This document shows, in pieces, positions 19,027-28,003 of a stretch of 64,000 nt of DNA. The notes under the pieces were generated by a model that was given only the letters and a program-made list of their open reading frames with translations, searched no databases and was not told the DNA's origin. Within the stretch, counting starts at the first letter, position 1. Each line of letters starts with the position of its first letter. This DNA is from CAZSMC01 sp964607755 (GTDB lineage Bacteria; Zhuqueibacterota; Zhuqueibacteria; Residuimicrobiales; Krinioviventaceae): the NCBI GenBank assembly GCA_964607755.1, contig CAZSMC010000003.1, forward strand, positions 69,175 to 133,174, read 5' to 3'. Position numbers and translations under genes: made by a program.

Positions 19027-19431
19027 CGAGATTTTTGCACTCCTGAATCACATCACCTGAAAGCGCTTTTTTAATGCTTTGCGTATTCTTTGCATTTTTA
19101 TGGGATATCAAAAGTTTTTGCCAACCTCACGATCTGCTATTGGTCACAACAAACAACACACTGAAACTTGAATCCACTGTGGCTATTACCTCTTCTTTGT
19201 TCGATATAGAACAAAAAGGGAAATCGACTCGATTAAACATTGTTTTTGTTAAATTTGAAGAAGAAATTGATACGAACGTAACCTGTCAGGTGAAGCCGGG
19301 ATGGCTCTGCTTTTAATAAAAATAGTAAAACTATTACGTATGGTGTGGATTCTAAGTGGCAAAAAACTGGTAGAAGATAATGCTTATCACAAGGTATCTA
19401 CCAAATTCATTACCCTTTAAAAAACTGAAAA
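19027..19431. other. Intergenic stretch without a supported gene
   Basis: About 400 bp between the tRNA pair and the xylanase terminator. One 80-codon frame (19074-19316, plus) has no ribosome-binding site and no recognisable domain. A self-complementary AAAGCGCTTT followed by a T-run (around 19060) might help end the tRNA transcript. I see nothing else. Confidence 0.5.
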
Positions 19432-19471
19432 AACCATAAAAGCGGGTGCAATGTCGTCCGCTTTTATGGTT
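19432..19471 (-). terminator. Intrinsic terminator of the GH10 xylanase gene
   Basis: A perfect 14-bp inverted repeat (19432-19445 with 19458-19471, arms AACCATAAAAGCGG/CCGCTTTTATGGTT) with a 12-nt loop. Read on the minus strand, the stem is followed by a T-rich tail (TTTTTTCAGTTTTTT), as expected for an intrinsic terminator about 55 nt after the xylanase stop. A shorter T-tail on the other side may allow weak two-way action. Confidence 0.75.
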
Positions 19472-19483
19472 ATATTTTATTAA

Positions 19484-19516
19484 ATTTGTAGCACACCTGA
19501 AAGGTGTACTACAAAT
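19484..19516. repeat. Interspersed palindrome, GTAGYACACCT family, copy 1
   Basis: Arms ATTTGTAGCACACCT and AGGTGTACTACAAAT pair at 14 of 15 positions around a 3-nt loop. A near-identical palindrome lies at 51335-51362. Both sit within about 15 nt of the stop codon of a T9SS-tailed secreted protein, so they may shape mRNA 3' ends or be REP-like mobile sequences. Confidence 0.7.
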
Positions 19517-19525
19517 GTGTTGGTC

Positions 19526-21691
19526 TCATTTGAGCAGCATCATTTTGCGTGACATGGATTCTCGTCCGTCAATGGCCAAGGTATAGAAATAAACCCCACT
19601 CGTCACTTTTTCGCCTAATTCATTGACACCGCTCCATCTCACCCGATAATGTCCTGCTGCTTCTTTCCTGTTGACCAGAGTTTTCACCACACGTCCCAAA
19701 TGGTTGTGCACAGTTAGTTTCACATAAGTGTTCTCCGGCAAGGCATACTCGATGTCTGTGGACGGGTTGAACGGATTCGGCGCGTTGGCATAAAGCTTAA
19801 AAGTTTGAGGCGTAGCAGATTCACCTGAAACCGAAGTCAAGTCCGTGTCCAGTTTGAGTTCGACATTTTTCTGATCTTTTGAAAAAGTGAATTGCTTTTC
19901 CGCAGTTTCGCCGTCAAACTCGGCTCGAATCGTATATTGACCGTAAAATGCATTGGGGCGGTAAAACCCGTCCCGTGAGGTTTTGCCGGACTCGTCTGTC
20001 CACCATTTGTTGAACACCCAGTCGATGAACGTCTCGCCCGAAGGTTTGAGTGTCCAATCCTGGTTGAAAATGGGTGCATCAGAATGCCAGTGCGATCCGT
20101 CCCAGAATCCCCACATCAGAAAATTCTTCACCATGGGATGGCTGAACGCGACGATTAGAATATCGCGCATGTAATCGGCGGCAATGTCATCGGCAGCACC
20201 GGAGGCATCGTATTCGGTGATGCTGATATCCAGTTCATACTTTTTAAACTCATCCAGGATGTCCAGGACTTTTTGCGGCGGGGTAAAATTGGCGCCCATG
20301 TGGCCCTGAACACCGATGCCGCCCAATGGTGCCCCATCGGCAATGAGTTTTTCAATAATCTCTCGATACGATTTACGGGACTCTACATCGTGACCACCAC
20401 CATTAATGATGCTGTACTCGTTGAGATAAAGCAGCGCATTCGGATCCGCGTCGTGCGCCCAATTAAACCATTCGGTGTAAATATCTTTGGTACCAAAAAC
20501 ATTTTCAAGGTCCGTGCAGTGCACCATTTCGTTAATCACATCCCATTCATCGATATACCCTTTAATGCCCGGGTAACCGGCAACATCGGCAATGCGGTTT
20601 TTGATCCGGTCGCGAATATAATCCGGATCGTTTTTGTGCTGTTCGATATCATCCGGCAAATGGCGCCATTTCGGCCAAACCAGATTATGGCCCCGGATTC
20701 TGTACTCTCCACTGCGAAGCCAGTCAACGATCTCGGCTACTTCTTCCGGGGTGCCGAGCCAGTCGCCTTCCCATGTCGGCCATTTCAATGCGTTTTCAAA
20801 AACCACAGCATTGAAAGAGCGCCCGTCGCCGGTCAGGTCTTCCAGCTTTTCGAGATACGTCTCGCTGTCACTGCCGGAGTTCAGCCACCAGCGCGCAGAG
20901 ATTGCTGTACCAAAACCAAACTCGTGTTTTTGCAGCGACACATCCACCTCGGCGTTTTTAACCGGTTCGCCATTTTTATTAACCACTTTTACCGATAAAT
21001 TGCCTTTGCGAATGTTTTCAATACGCTGAAGCGCTTCTGTCCGCCAGGCCGCTCCGGGCTCACGACCGTCGTAATCCATGTGATGCGTTGACATGGGCAG
21101 ATCATCAACCTCATACTTTTTGCCGAAATTTATAACTGCCAGTCCGGCAATTTTGATTACACCTTTCATGTGACCCATGTCCAGTTGGTAACGGCCTTGT
21201 CCGGCATCATAATCGACCTCGGCTTCGAACGGCAGAAACCATTGCCGCCAGCCGGGCTTGATATCTGCACCCAAAATCAGTGACTGGGTCCATGGGTTTG
21301 ATGTGAGTTCAAATTTATGTGTAACATGATTGTATTTTTCGTCTGATTCGATGCTATTCATCCAGATAACAGCCAGCAACGCATCGCCTTTTTTGACATC
21401 CTTGCTGCTGGGAAATCGAACTGCATTGTCCCAGCCGTTTTCCCCGCGGCTCGAAACAGTGAGTTGCAGCACTTTTGAAAAAGGATGTTCTCCGGAATAA
21501 TCCAGCGTTTTTCTGCTTACATTTGTCGCTTGCAGTCTTCCGTTTGTCGATTTCTCATTGTCGCTTAAAACCCATTCACCATCTGTTACATCAAATTCCG
21601 TTTCCAGTTGATTGAGCAGCTTCTGATGGTATTCATCCTGAGCAAAAAGAATCGACGCACCGATTAAGAAGAAGAACAATAAATGTTTCAT
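19526..21691 (-). CDS. Secreted GH10 endo-1,4-beta-xylanase with T9SS C-terminal domain
   Basis: A 721-residue protein. Residues 1-17 are a signal peptide (MKHLLFFFLIGASILFA). An N-terminal beta-sandwich, probably a carbohydrate-binding module, covers about 25-200. The GH10 barrel (about 235-560) has acid/base Glu in EWDVINEMVH (near residue 387) and nucleophile Glu in LDISITEYDASG (near 491). The tail (about 630-721), YANAPNPFNPSTDIEYALPE to SRKMMLLK, is a type A T9SS sorting domain. It should hydrolyse xylan outside the cell after PorU-type processing. AAAGGAG precedes the ATG at good spacing; a strong terminator follows. Confidence 0.93.
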   Translation of the reverse strand: MKHLLFFFLIGASILFAQDEYHQKLLNQLETEFDVTDGEWVLSDNEKSTNGRLQATNVSRKTLDYSGEHPFSKVLQLTVSSRGENGWDNAVRFPSSKDVKKGDALLAVIWMNSIESDEKYNHVTHKFELTSNPWTQSLILGADIKPGWRQWFLPFEAEVDYDAGQGRYQLDMGHMKGVIKIAGLAVINFGKKYEVDDLPMSTHHMDYDGREPGAAWRTEALQRIENIRKGNLSVKVVNKNGEPVKNAEVDVSLQKHEFGFGTAISARWWLNSGSDSETYLEKLEDLTGDGRSFNAVVFENALKWPTWEGDWLGTPEEVAEIVDWLRSGEYRIRGHNLVWPKWRHLPDDIEQHKNDPDYIRDRIKNRIADVAGYPGIKGYIDEWDVINEMVHCTDLENVFGTKDIYTEWFNWAHDADPNALLYLNEYSIINGGGHDVESRKSYREIIEKLIADGAPLGGIGVQGHMGANFTPPQKVLDILDEFKKYELDISITEYDASGAADDIAADYMRDILIVAFSHPMVKNFLMWGFWDGSHWHSDAPIFNQDWTLKPSGETFIDWVFNKWWTDESGKTSRDGFYRPNAFYGQYTIRAEFDGETAEKQFTFSKDQKNVELKLDTDLTSVSGESATPQTFKLYANAPNPFNPSTDIEYALPENTYVKLTVHNHLGRVVKTLVNRKEAAGHYRVRWSGVNELGEKVTSGVYFYTLAIDGRESMSRKMMLLK

Positions 21692-21900
21692 ATAAACGCT
21701 CCTTTCGTTTGTAAAATAATTGTCCTCTAATTTAAAAATAGAACATTGAGAAGCAATTATTAATTTTTCTAATTGAGTTTATGGATTTTGAAAAAGGGAT
21801 GTTTTTAAAAATGTTCTGCAAATCCATGAAATAAAGATTTCCGGCTGTTCGTTTCAGTACAGTACCAAAGGAAATATTTAAACAAACGGAGGACATAATC

Positions 21901-22185
21901 ATGGATGTACTTTCAGCTCAAGAAATAAACAACAAACTCAAAGATTTGCCGGACTGGCAGGCAAAAGATAATTCGATTAAACGTTCATACACCTTGAAAA
22001 ATTTTGATCAGGCACTCGATTTTGTCAACAAAGTCGGTGAGGCTGCGCAGAAAGCCGATCATCATCCGGATATCTTTTTACACGGATGGAACAAGGTCGA
22101 CATTACCCTATCCACGCACAGCGCCGGAGGGGTGACAGAGAACGATATAAACATGGCTCAACGAATAGAAAAACTTTCGCAGTAG
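21901..22185 (+). CDS. phhB: 4a-hydroxytetrahydrobiopterin (pterin-4a-carbinolamine) dehydratase
   Basis: A 94-residue protein, the usual size of PCD/DCoH. KADHHPDIFLHGWNKVDITL contains the conserved HHP and tryptophan of the active site, and THSAGGVTENDINMAQRIE matches the C-terminal helix. It dehydrates the 4a-hydroxy pterin formed by aromatic amino acid hydroxylases, or acts in molybdopterin-related chemistry in organisms lacking the hydroxylases; none is visible here. GGAGG sits 8 nt before the ATG. It is followed 71 bp later by the aldo/keto reductase gene on the same strand. Confidence 0.92.
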   Translation: MDVLSAQEINNKLKDLPDWQAKDNSIKRSYTLKNFDQALDFVNKVGEAAQKADHHPDIFLHGWNKVDITLSTHSAGGVTENDINMAQRIEKLSQ

Positions 22186-22256
22186 AAACAATGATGTTTG
22201 TTCTATGTAAAGTCAACAAATTATTTCCATCATGCAAACGATTCAAGAGGTAAAAA

Positions 22257-23255
22257 ATGGCACCTATATTCAATATTGACAGACGTGAATTTCTAAAAAC
22301 ATCACTTGCCGGGATTGCCCTTGGTTCTTCATTGATTGCGAGACAGGTTGAAAGCTCCGAAGGTATTTCGAAAAGACCTTTGGGTGAAACGGGTGAAATG
22401 GTTTCCATAATCGGCATTGGCGGTTGGGATATCGGTGATGTTAAAGATAAAAAAGAAGCTATTTCCATCATGCACGAAGCAATTGATGAAGGCGTTACTT
22501 TTTTTGACAACAGTTGGGACTACCATCAAGGCGGCAGCGAAGAACTTGTGGGCGAAGCACTGTCTTCCAACAATCGCCGTGACAAGGTTTTTTTGATGAC
22601 CAAAGTGTGCGCTCGCGATTACAAGGGAGCGCTCAAACATTTGGATGACAGTCTGCGGCGATTAAAAACCGACAGGCTCGATTTGTGGCAATTCCACGGC
22701 ATTAAATGGCCGGATGATGCGGACCTCATTTTCGATTCTGAAAATGGCGCTATCAAAGCAGCCAAAGAAGCGCAAAAAGCCGGCAAAGTCCGTTATATCG
22801 GTTTCACAGGTCACAAACATCCAAAGTATCACCTGGACATGCTGGACCGCCCCTTCGAGTGGGATACGGTTCAGATGCCTCTCAATGTGCTGGATGCTCA
22901 CTATCACAGTTTTCAGAAAAACGTCATGCCTGTGGCAAAGGAACGCAACATTGGCATTTTAGGCATGAAAGGACTTGCTGCTCAAAACGGAATTATCGTC
23001 AGAGAACTCGGCATTAGCGCCAGGGATGCGCGGCGCTATACATTATCATTGCCAGTGAGTACGTTGATTTGTGGCATCCAATCGCGGGACAATCTGCGCC
23101 AGGACATTAATACGGCACGAAATTTTAAACCGGTGACAGAAAAAGAACTAAAAAAATTGCACGAGATTGCGAAAGCAAAAGCAGATGAAGGCCAGTTGGA
23201 AGAATACAAAACCGGCAATTACGGCTGCGACTGGCACCACAATCAAATGGGCTAA
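22257..23255 (+). CDS. Aldo/keto reductase with Tat signal
   Basis: A 332-residue protein. The N-terminus DRREFLKTSLAGIALGSSL is a twin-arginine signal, so the folded enzyme is probably exported to the periplasm with its cofactor. The AKR core begins KRPLGETGEMVSIIGIGG. Catalytic tetrad candidates are Asp and Tyr in FFDNSWDYHQGG, Lys in VFLMTKVCA and His in LWQFHGI. C-terminal EYKTGNYGCDWHHNQMG is unlike the common tail and could bind metal. It belongs to the Tat-exported AKR subgroup common in environmental bacteria; substrate unknown. A T-run after the convergent junction at 23309 may end transcription. Confidence 0.88.
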   Translation: MAPIFNIDRREFLKTSLAGIALGSSLIARQVESSEGISKRPLGETGEMVSIIGIGGWDIGDVKDKKEAISIMHEAIDEGVTFFDNSWDYHQGGSEELVGEALSSNNRRDKVFLMTKVCARDYKGALKHLDDSLRRLKTDRLDLWQFHGIKWPDDADLIFDSENGAIKAAKEAQKAGKVRYIGFTGHKHPKYHLDMLDRPFEWDTVQMPLNVLDAHYHSFQKNVMPVAKERNIGILGMKGLAAQNGIIVRELGISARDARRYTLSLPVSTLICGIQSRDNLRQDINTARNFKPVTEKELKKLHEIAKAKADEGQLEEYKTGNYGCDWHHNQMG

Positions 23256-23314
23256 GGACGAAAAGCTAATCGTTTATTTAAAAGGAGGTTTTGATTTATC
23301 GGAACCGCTTTTTT

Positions 23315-26300
23315 TTATCTCGCAATAATCAACTTGCCGATTTTATCTGCAGTGACTGTCTTTTCTTCATTGGCTGTCTTTGCATGGATCTTGAAAAAAT
23401 ACACACCATTTGCCAACACATCATCGCTCTGGTCGCGTCCGTCCCAGCTTTCCGGATAAACATTGTAACCCACTTGAAATGGAACAAGAGGATATTTTTT
23501 TACCAGCCGACCGGCAACAGTGTAAACCTTGATGGACACCTCGGCATTCTGGCTTAATTCAAACCGGAACGTGCAGTCATCTGTCATTGGATTCGGATAA
23601 GTGAGTGGATTGCGAATTTCAAGTTCCGAATTATCAACAACCACAAACCGGGTCGATATGACAGAAGAGTTGTTGGAATTGTCCCACGCTTTCAAATGCA
23701 CCGTGTGCTCACCTAGCGGCAGGTCGTAGAGCGTATAATCCAATGCGCCCGAGGTATAACTTCCTTCATCATAACTGAAAAATTCCGTGATGTCTTTCGA
23801 GTTGGCAAAATCTTCATCAATCGTCAATTTAATTTGATGTCCCACATCGCCGGCTGTGTTCACACCGCTCAGCGAATCGTTTATCTCGACGTGCAACGTT
23901 GGCCTGGTAGAAACGTAATCGCCCGGGACAAAATCCGGATCATTGAAATAGGCTTTTATGTACGGGCCCTGATTATCGACCAGATTCACAGCCGTCCCGC
24001 CAACGTTAATATTACTCTTGTTACCTGTGCCGGAATGCTCGTCGTTCCAGAAATAAAGACTGATACGGCCGTCCGAGCCGCCGTAGGAAATATCTTTTGG
24101 GACGATAAATCGAACATCAAACTGGCCGTCCGTTATTTTTGCCATCCCGCGAAAAAGCGTATTTCCGTCCATCATGTAATTCACGTCCCAGTCATTGGAC
24201 ATGGTATATGTATATTCTTTTCTGGTATCCAGAACTTTTACTTTCATCTTGCCGTTAAAGCCGGGCCACTTTTCATTCTCTTTTTCAATATGACCACGGA
24301 TGTTCATTCGGCTGAGTGCCTGAATGCTGTCCGGTTCAATGTCATCGATCACGGCCCGAAAACGTGGCGTGCACAATCGCATGGCCGGATCGCCAAACAT
24401 GGTATATTTTTCTTTATTGACGCGACCAGCCGTTTCCTTCTTTGCCAGCAATACCGCATCGCCAATGCGCATCGATTGACCGGTTTCCTGATAATTTTGA
24501 AAAAGCTTTCTGTAAAGCCGATAATTAAAAGCAGCATTATCGGATGAAAAAGCCAGGCGTGCGGAGGCGACCATAGACACTGCTCCGCGTCCGCGGGCGT
24601 TCAATACATCTTCAGCCAGACTCTGTTCTTCAGCCTGATCCCACTGCGCAAACTCGCAAGTGGCGGCCACCCACATGGCCATACGCTTGCCGTTTTGAAT
24701 TTTATCAAAATCACGCGTTCTTAGCAAAACGCGCTCGTGCGCCCACAAATCGTCGTTGCCGTGGCCGATATAATTTAGAATCAGTGTGCCACGATTAATT
24801 TGCTCCAGCAGTGCATCTGTTGCTGCGGGTTTTGTCACACCGGATACGCTGGCCGTGCGAACAGCGGGATAGTTCATCAAATAGATCTTTTTCACGTCCA
24901 GCAAGTCCGGCACATAATATTCCGACAGCGTCTCCGCCTGTTGGGTGTGGTCATCCTCAGTGCCCACACCGCCTTCTGTCAATTCGTCGTCAGCCACAAC
25001 GGTTATGGTTTTCAGCCATTCACCGAAATCGGGATTTGTTTCATATTCAATCAATTTATCGACCACACCCTGGGCCTCATCCACAGTTTGCACGCACATT
25101 CGGCCAATGGCCATTTGCATGCCAGCATCCACGCCTTTGGTGTAGGTAAACCAATCATCAGACGTCCGGTTATTATAGTAAGAATGTCCATCGGTTTCAT
25201 AAGGAATGATCAGGTTCGGCGTATTTGTATTGAGGATATTTTTATAATCAAAATGGCCGTCTCCCAATAAAAGAACATACTGCGGCTCGCCCCAATGAAG
25301 CTGGGCGTAGGCCAGAAAGTTCCGAATAGCGGCCGGATCGGGAATTCCCCAGCCAAATTCATTGATGACACTGGAATATTTCACCACTTTAGTTTCGATG
25401 CGTGATTTTGGACTCCAGTCCTCTCTCAGGCTCTCGACCTGCAACGCTTGCTGATAAAAATCATCAAAAACGATGATGATATATTCTGTTTGACGCTTCG
25501 AACGAAGGTGAGCTATCTCGGCGCGCTTGATCGCCGATGTATCGATGCTCACAAAAGCACCCGGCTCGATAGCAACGTAGCGCTTTAAATCCGATGCCAG
25601 ACTCTGGTCTGCAAACTCGATAGCGTCACCGGTTCCGGACGCAGGTTCTATCTCAGCAATTTGATCGATATGAGTGACATCAAATATCCTGGCATTGGAA
25701 GCGGAAAGTCCTTGCAGTTGATACCGGGCAGGTTCTTCTTGCAGGGGAGAGTGAAAGATTAACTTGCTATTTCTAGCTCTGAAACGCCGTTTGTATTCCA
25801 CTTCAATCCAATTAACATAGGCAAACATGATTTGGGAACCGGTCGTATAGTTGATACTCACCGTATTGTCTCCATCCATCAACACACCACCAGTGGAAAA
25901 ATCGTGTTCGTTCAATGTATAGGATTTTGAACCCCCGAGCTGCTCAAACGAGCCTAAAAAATTCCCGTTAGCATAGGCGCCAAACTGGTGCTGACCGTAC
26001 GATGCTGCAGCGATAGAAAATCGAAATGATGCTTCTTCCTCAGGCACAACGTCCTGGAGTTGAAAATTCATCGAGTAGGAATTTTTATTGCGAGCCAGCT
26101 CGTAGCCGAGCCAGGTCGCCCCGGAATGATAAATATTGTGTTTTTCCTCTTCGATCCAAACTACATCGCGGAAATGAGGATGAACCGGCAAGTTGGCGAG
26201 AGGCAAAGACGAACGCTTCTCAATTCGCCGCCCCTTTTCTTTTCCGTATGTCAACCAGTAAATATTGTCAAAAGCAAAACGATGGATGTAATGCCGCAAT

Positions 26301-27307
26301 TGGTTTTTTTCACTGTCAAATTCTTTGCCAGTCAAAGATCGACCGTAAAATAAGATATAATCTGACGGATCAAAACGGCCGTCCTCACCGCCGACAACGA
26401 GAATCGGCGTTTCTGTGAGTTCATCGTCTTTGGCGATGGTCACATCTCGAGACAGTTCTTTCCCGCCATTGTTGAAAAGTTGAATGGTTGAAGGATCGAT
26501 TTCACTGATAGGAATATTTTTGTCTTGCAAGGTTTGACCGGTAATTTTGTAAAAACCTTCTTTGCTGTCGTTGCCTGTGGTGGAGATAGAAATTTTGTAC
26601 CAATTTTCACCTTGAAAAGAAGTGGAAGCTTTTGCTAGCTTTTGCCTGGCAGGCATCGTCCAGTTTTTGGCTTGTTCTTTGTTGATTACCAGGTTTTGAA
26701 AAATATCATCATTCGATACGCGTTCAGGCTGGGTGTTTTGAGAAGGAGCTGAAGAAAATGTTATCCGAAAAGTAATTTGTGTGTACTGGCGCGCTGTATT
26801 TAGACCGGGCGCATATTGAAACGGATGAACGACAATCTGTGCAATCCTGCCCGAACGGAACGGCACCGGCGCCTCAATATCAACGAGATTTTGCGGCAGA
26901 AAATCAGTCTTTTGATACACATCGGCGTTCGGTTCGTAATGACGAACATAACCGGACTCTGTCTCTTCAGTTTGCGGACCAGGAGCAATTTTTATATCGG
27001 ACAATGTTTTGAATTGGGTATCTATAATCTGAACTGAAACGTCTGCTTTTGGCGGGACACCAATTGTCAGTATACGTTTGGGCAAGAGAGGTTCACCAAT
27101 GCTCTCGTTAAACTGCGCACAGTTGAAAATGGCCTTTGTGAAAACACCTTCCGGAGTATCCAGACGTTGCAACTGCCATTTGTCAGGCGTGACTTTAACG
27201 GTCAAACTCTGCGAGCTGGTGGAAAGAAGGATATAATCCTCGGCTGCAAATGCAACATTCAATCCTGATAAGATTATGACAAAGCAAATTATAGTCTTTT
27301 TTATCAT
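23315..27307 (-). CDS. porU: PorU-like C25 (gingipain-family) peptidase, probable T9SS sortase
   Basis: A 1330-residue secreted protein with a signal peptide (about 1-21). An N-terminal propeptide-like region contains EPLLPKRILTIGVPPKADVS. The caspase-like catalytic core has LLLGDGHFDYKN, catalytic His in LNYIGHGNDDLW (near residue 845) and catalytic Cys in VAATCEFAQWDQ (near 884). The C-terminus is FlgD-like (NPLTYPNPMTDDCTFRFEL to GKLIIAR). Length and order fit PorU, the outer-membrane sortase that removes the C-terminal signal from T9SS cargo; several proteins in this window carry such signals. It could instead be a secreted C25 protease. Its ATG follows the RseC stop directly, so the two are translationally coupled. 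Confidence 0.82.
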   Translation of the reverse strand: MIKKTIICFVIILSGLNVAFAAEDYILLSTSSQSLTVKVTPDKWQLQRLDTPEGVFTKAIFNCAQFNESIGEPLLPKRILTIGVPPKADVSVQIIDTQFKTLSDIKIAPGPQTEETESGYVRHYEPNADVYQKTDFLPQNLVDIEAPVPFRSGRIAQIVVHPFQYAPGLNTARQYTQITFRITFSSAPSQNTQPERVSNDDIFQNLVINKEQAKNWTMPARQKLAKASTSFQGENWYKISISTTGNDSKEGFYKITGQTLQDKNIPISEIDPSTIQLFNNGGKELSRDVTIAKDDELTETPILVVGGEDGRFDPSDYILFYGRSLTGKEFDSEKNQLRHYIHRFAFDNIYWLTYGKEKGRRIEKRSSLPLANLPVHPHFRDVVWIEEEKHNIYHSGATWLGYELARNKNSYSMNFQLQDVVPEEEASFRFSIAAASYGQHQFGAYANGNFLGSFEQLGGSKSYTLNEHDFSTGGVLMDGDNTVSINYTTGSQIMFAYVNWIEVEYKRRFRARNSKLIFHSPLQEEPARYQLQGLSASNARIFDVTHIDQIAEIEPASGTGDAIEFADQSLASDLKRYVAIEPGAFVSIDTSAIKRAEIAHLRSKRQTEYIIIVFDDFYQQALQVESLREDWSPKSRIETKVVKYSSVINEFGWGIPDPAAIRNFLAYAQLHWGEPQYVLLLGDGHFDYKNILNTNTPNLIIPYETDGHSYYNNRTSDDWFTYTKGVDAGMQMAIGRMCVQTVDEAQGVVDKLIEYETNPDFGEWLKTITVVADDELTEGGVGTEDDHTQQAETLSEYYVPDLLDVKKIYLMNYPAVRTASVSGVTKPAATDALLEQINRGTLILNYIGHGNDDLWAHERVLLRTRDFDKIQNGKRMAMWVAATCEFAQWDQAEEQSLAEDVLNARGRGAVSMVASARLAFSSDNAAFNYRLYRKLFQNYQETGQSMRIGDAVLLAKKETAGRVNKEKYTMFGDPAMRLCTPRFRAVIDDIEPDSIQALSRMNIRGHIEKENEKWPGFNGKMKVKVLDTRKEYTYTMSNDWDVNYMMDGNTLFRGMAKITDGQFDVRFIVPKDISYGGSDGRISLYFWNDEHSGTGNKSNINVGGTAVNLVDNQGPYIKAYFNDPDFVPGDYVSTRPTLHVEINDSLSGVNTAGDVGHQIKLTIDEDFANSKDITEFFSYDEGSYTSGALDYTLYDLPLGEHTVHLKAWDNSNNSSVISTRFVVVDNSELEIRNPLTYPNPMTDDCTFRFELSQNAEVSIKVYTVAGRLVKKYPLVPFQVGYNVYPESWDGRDQSDDVLANGVYFFKIHAKTANEEKTVTADKIGKLIIAR

Positions 27308-27742
27308 TCAGTGATCCTTTTTGTTTCTATCGCTACCAGATGCTCCATACCCAATGATGACAGCATTAGTTTGTATAGTTGACTTTTTGGTAGAAACAAA
27401 CCGGTTGAAAATCAACATACCAACAAATCCGGTGAACGCTCCGATGATGCCGGGAAGCTCACCTGGTCCCGGGTACAAATGCCGTCCGGCAAAATATCCG
27501 GCAATCATAGCCAGAATTGGTAATATAAAAATGAGCAAGGCACCACTCAGCACATGTTTCGAAGCCACTTCTACCCGGACGTTATCGCCTACCCGGGCAT
27601 TCATGGGATTCTTTGCCTCAAGGTACATTTTGCCCTCTCCAAAGGCGTCACAGACATTGCAGCTTTTGCAGAATTCGCCGCGTTCAAGCTCAATAACCGC
27701 CAGGTCTCTTGATGTGGAAATGACAACGCCTTCTTCTCTCAT
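27308..27742 (-). CDS. rseC: RseC/MucC family inner-membrane protein
   Basis: A 144-residue protein matching SoxR-reducing/RseC family proteins. It opens with MREEGVVISTSRDLAVIELE, then the cysteine cluster FCKSCNVCDAFG (about residues 24-35), a short beta region (NARVGDNVRVEV), and two membrane helices (about 66-85 and 94-113). In other bacteria RseC affects sigma-E signalling or works with Rnf-type electron transfer. Here it is cotranscribed with the PorU-like gene, an unusual pairing that may reflect envelope redox or stress control. The last 25 residues are basic and cytoplasmic. Confidence 0.85.
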   Translation of the reverse strand: MREEGVVISTSRDLAVIELERGEFCKSCNVCDAFGEGKMYLEAKNPMNARVGDNVRVEVASKHVLSGALLIFILPILAMIAGYFAGRHLYPGPGELPGIIGAFTGFVGMLIFNRFVSTKKSTIQTNAVIIGYGASGSDRNKKDH

Positions 27743-27977
27743 GTTATAATTTCCTATTTTTCGGAAAACAAAAATGTACGATTTTCAGTAACAACTATCA
27801 AACATTTTACAGACCAAAAGTGTATTTCTCATACACTCAAATGAGGTAAAATAAAAACGATAGGGTATTTTATTTGTTCCCCCTTTATAAGTTCCAGGCA
27901 AACTCATTTTTTAGAACTTTTCTGCTTCAAGTGCAAATTTCCTGCTTGTATCGTTATCAGAAATTATGTATTTTGAT

Positions 27978-27992
27978 TTGTATTCAATACAA
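27978..27992. promoter_or_regulatory. Palindrome just upstream of the first DUF362 ribosome-binding site
   Basis: TTGTATTCAATACAA is a perfect odd palindrome (7-bp arms) immediately before the GAGGTGG ribosome-binding site of the gene at 28004. It could be an operator. Another small hairpin (AGTGTAT/ATACACT) lies at 27819-27837. The rest of 27743-28003 shows no gene. Confidence 0.25.
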
Positions 27993-28003
27993 GAGGTGGC
28001 TTT

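Noticed and set aside
19074..19316. 80-codon plus-strand frame after the tRNA pair
   Set aside because: No ribosome-binding site, no domain, low-complexity hydrophobic start; likely chance.
20273..20998. 241-codon antisense frame inside the xylanase gene
   Set aside because: Shadow of the GH10 catalytic domain; no start signal or recognisable protein.
23834..24547. 237-codon antisense frame inside the PorU-like gene
   Set aside because: It lies opposite the conserved C25/C-terminal coding region; codon pattern follows the real gene and no ribosome site is seen.
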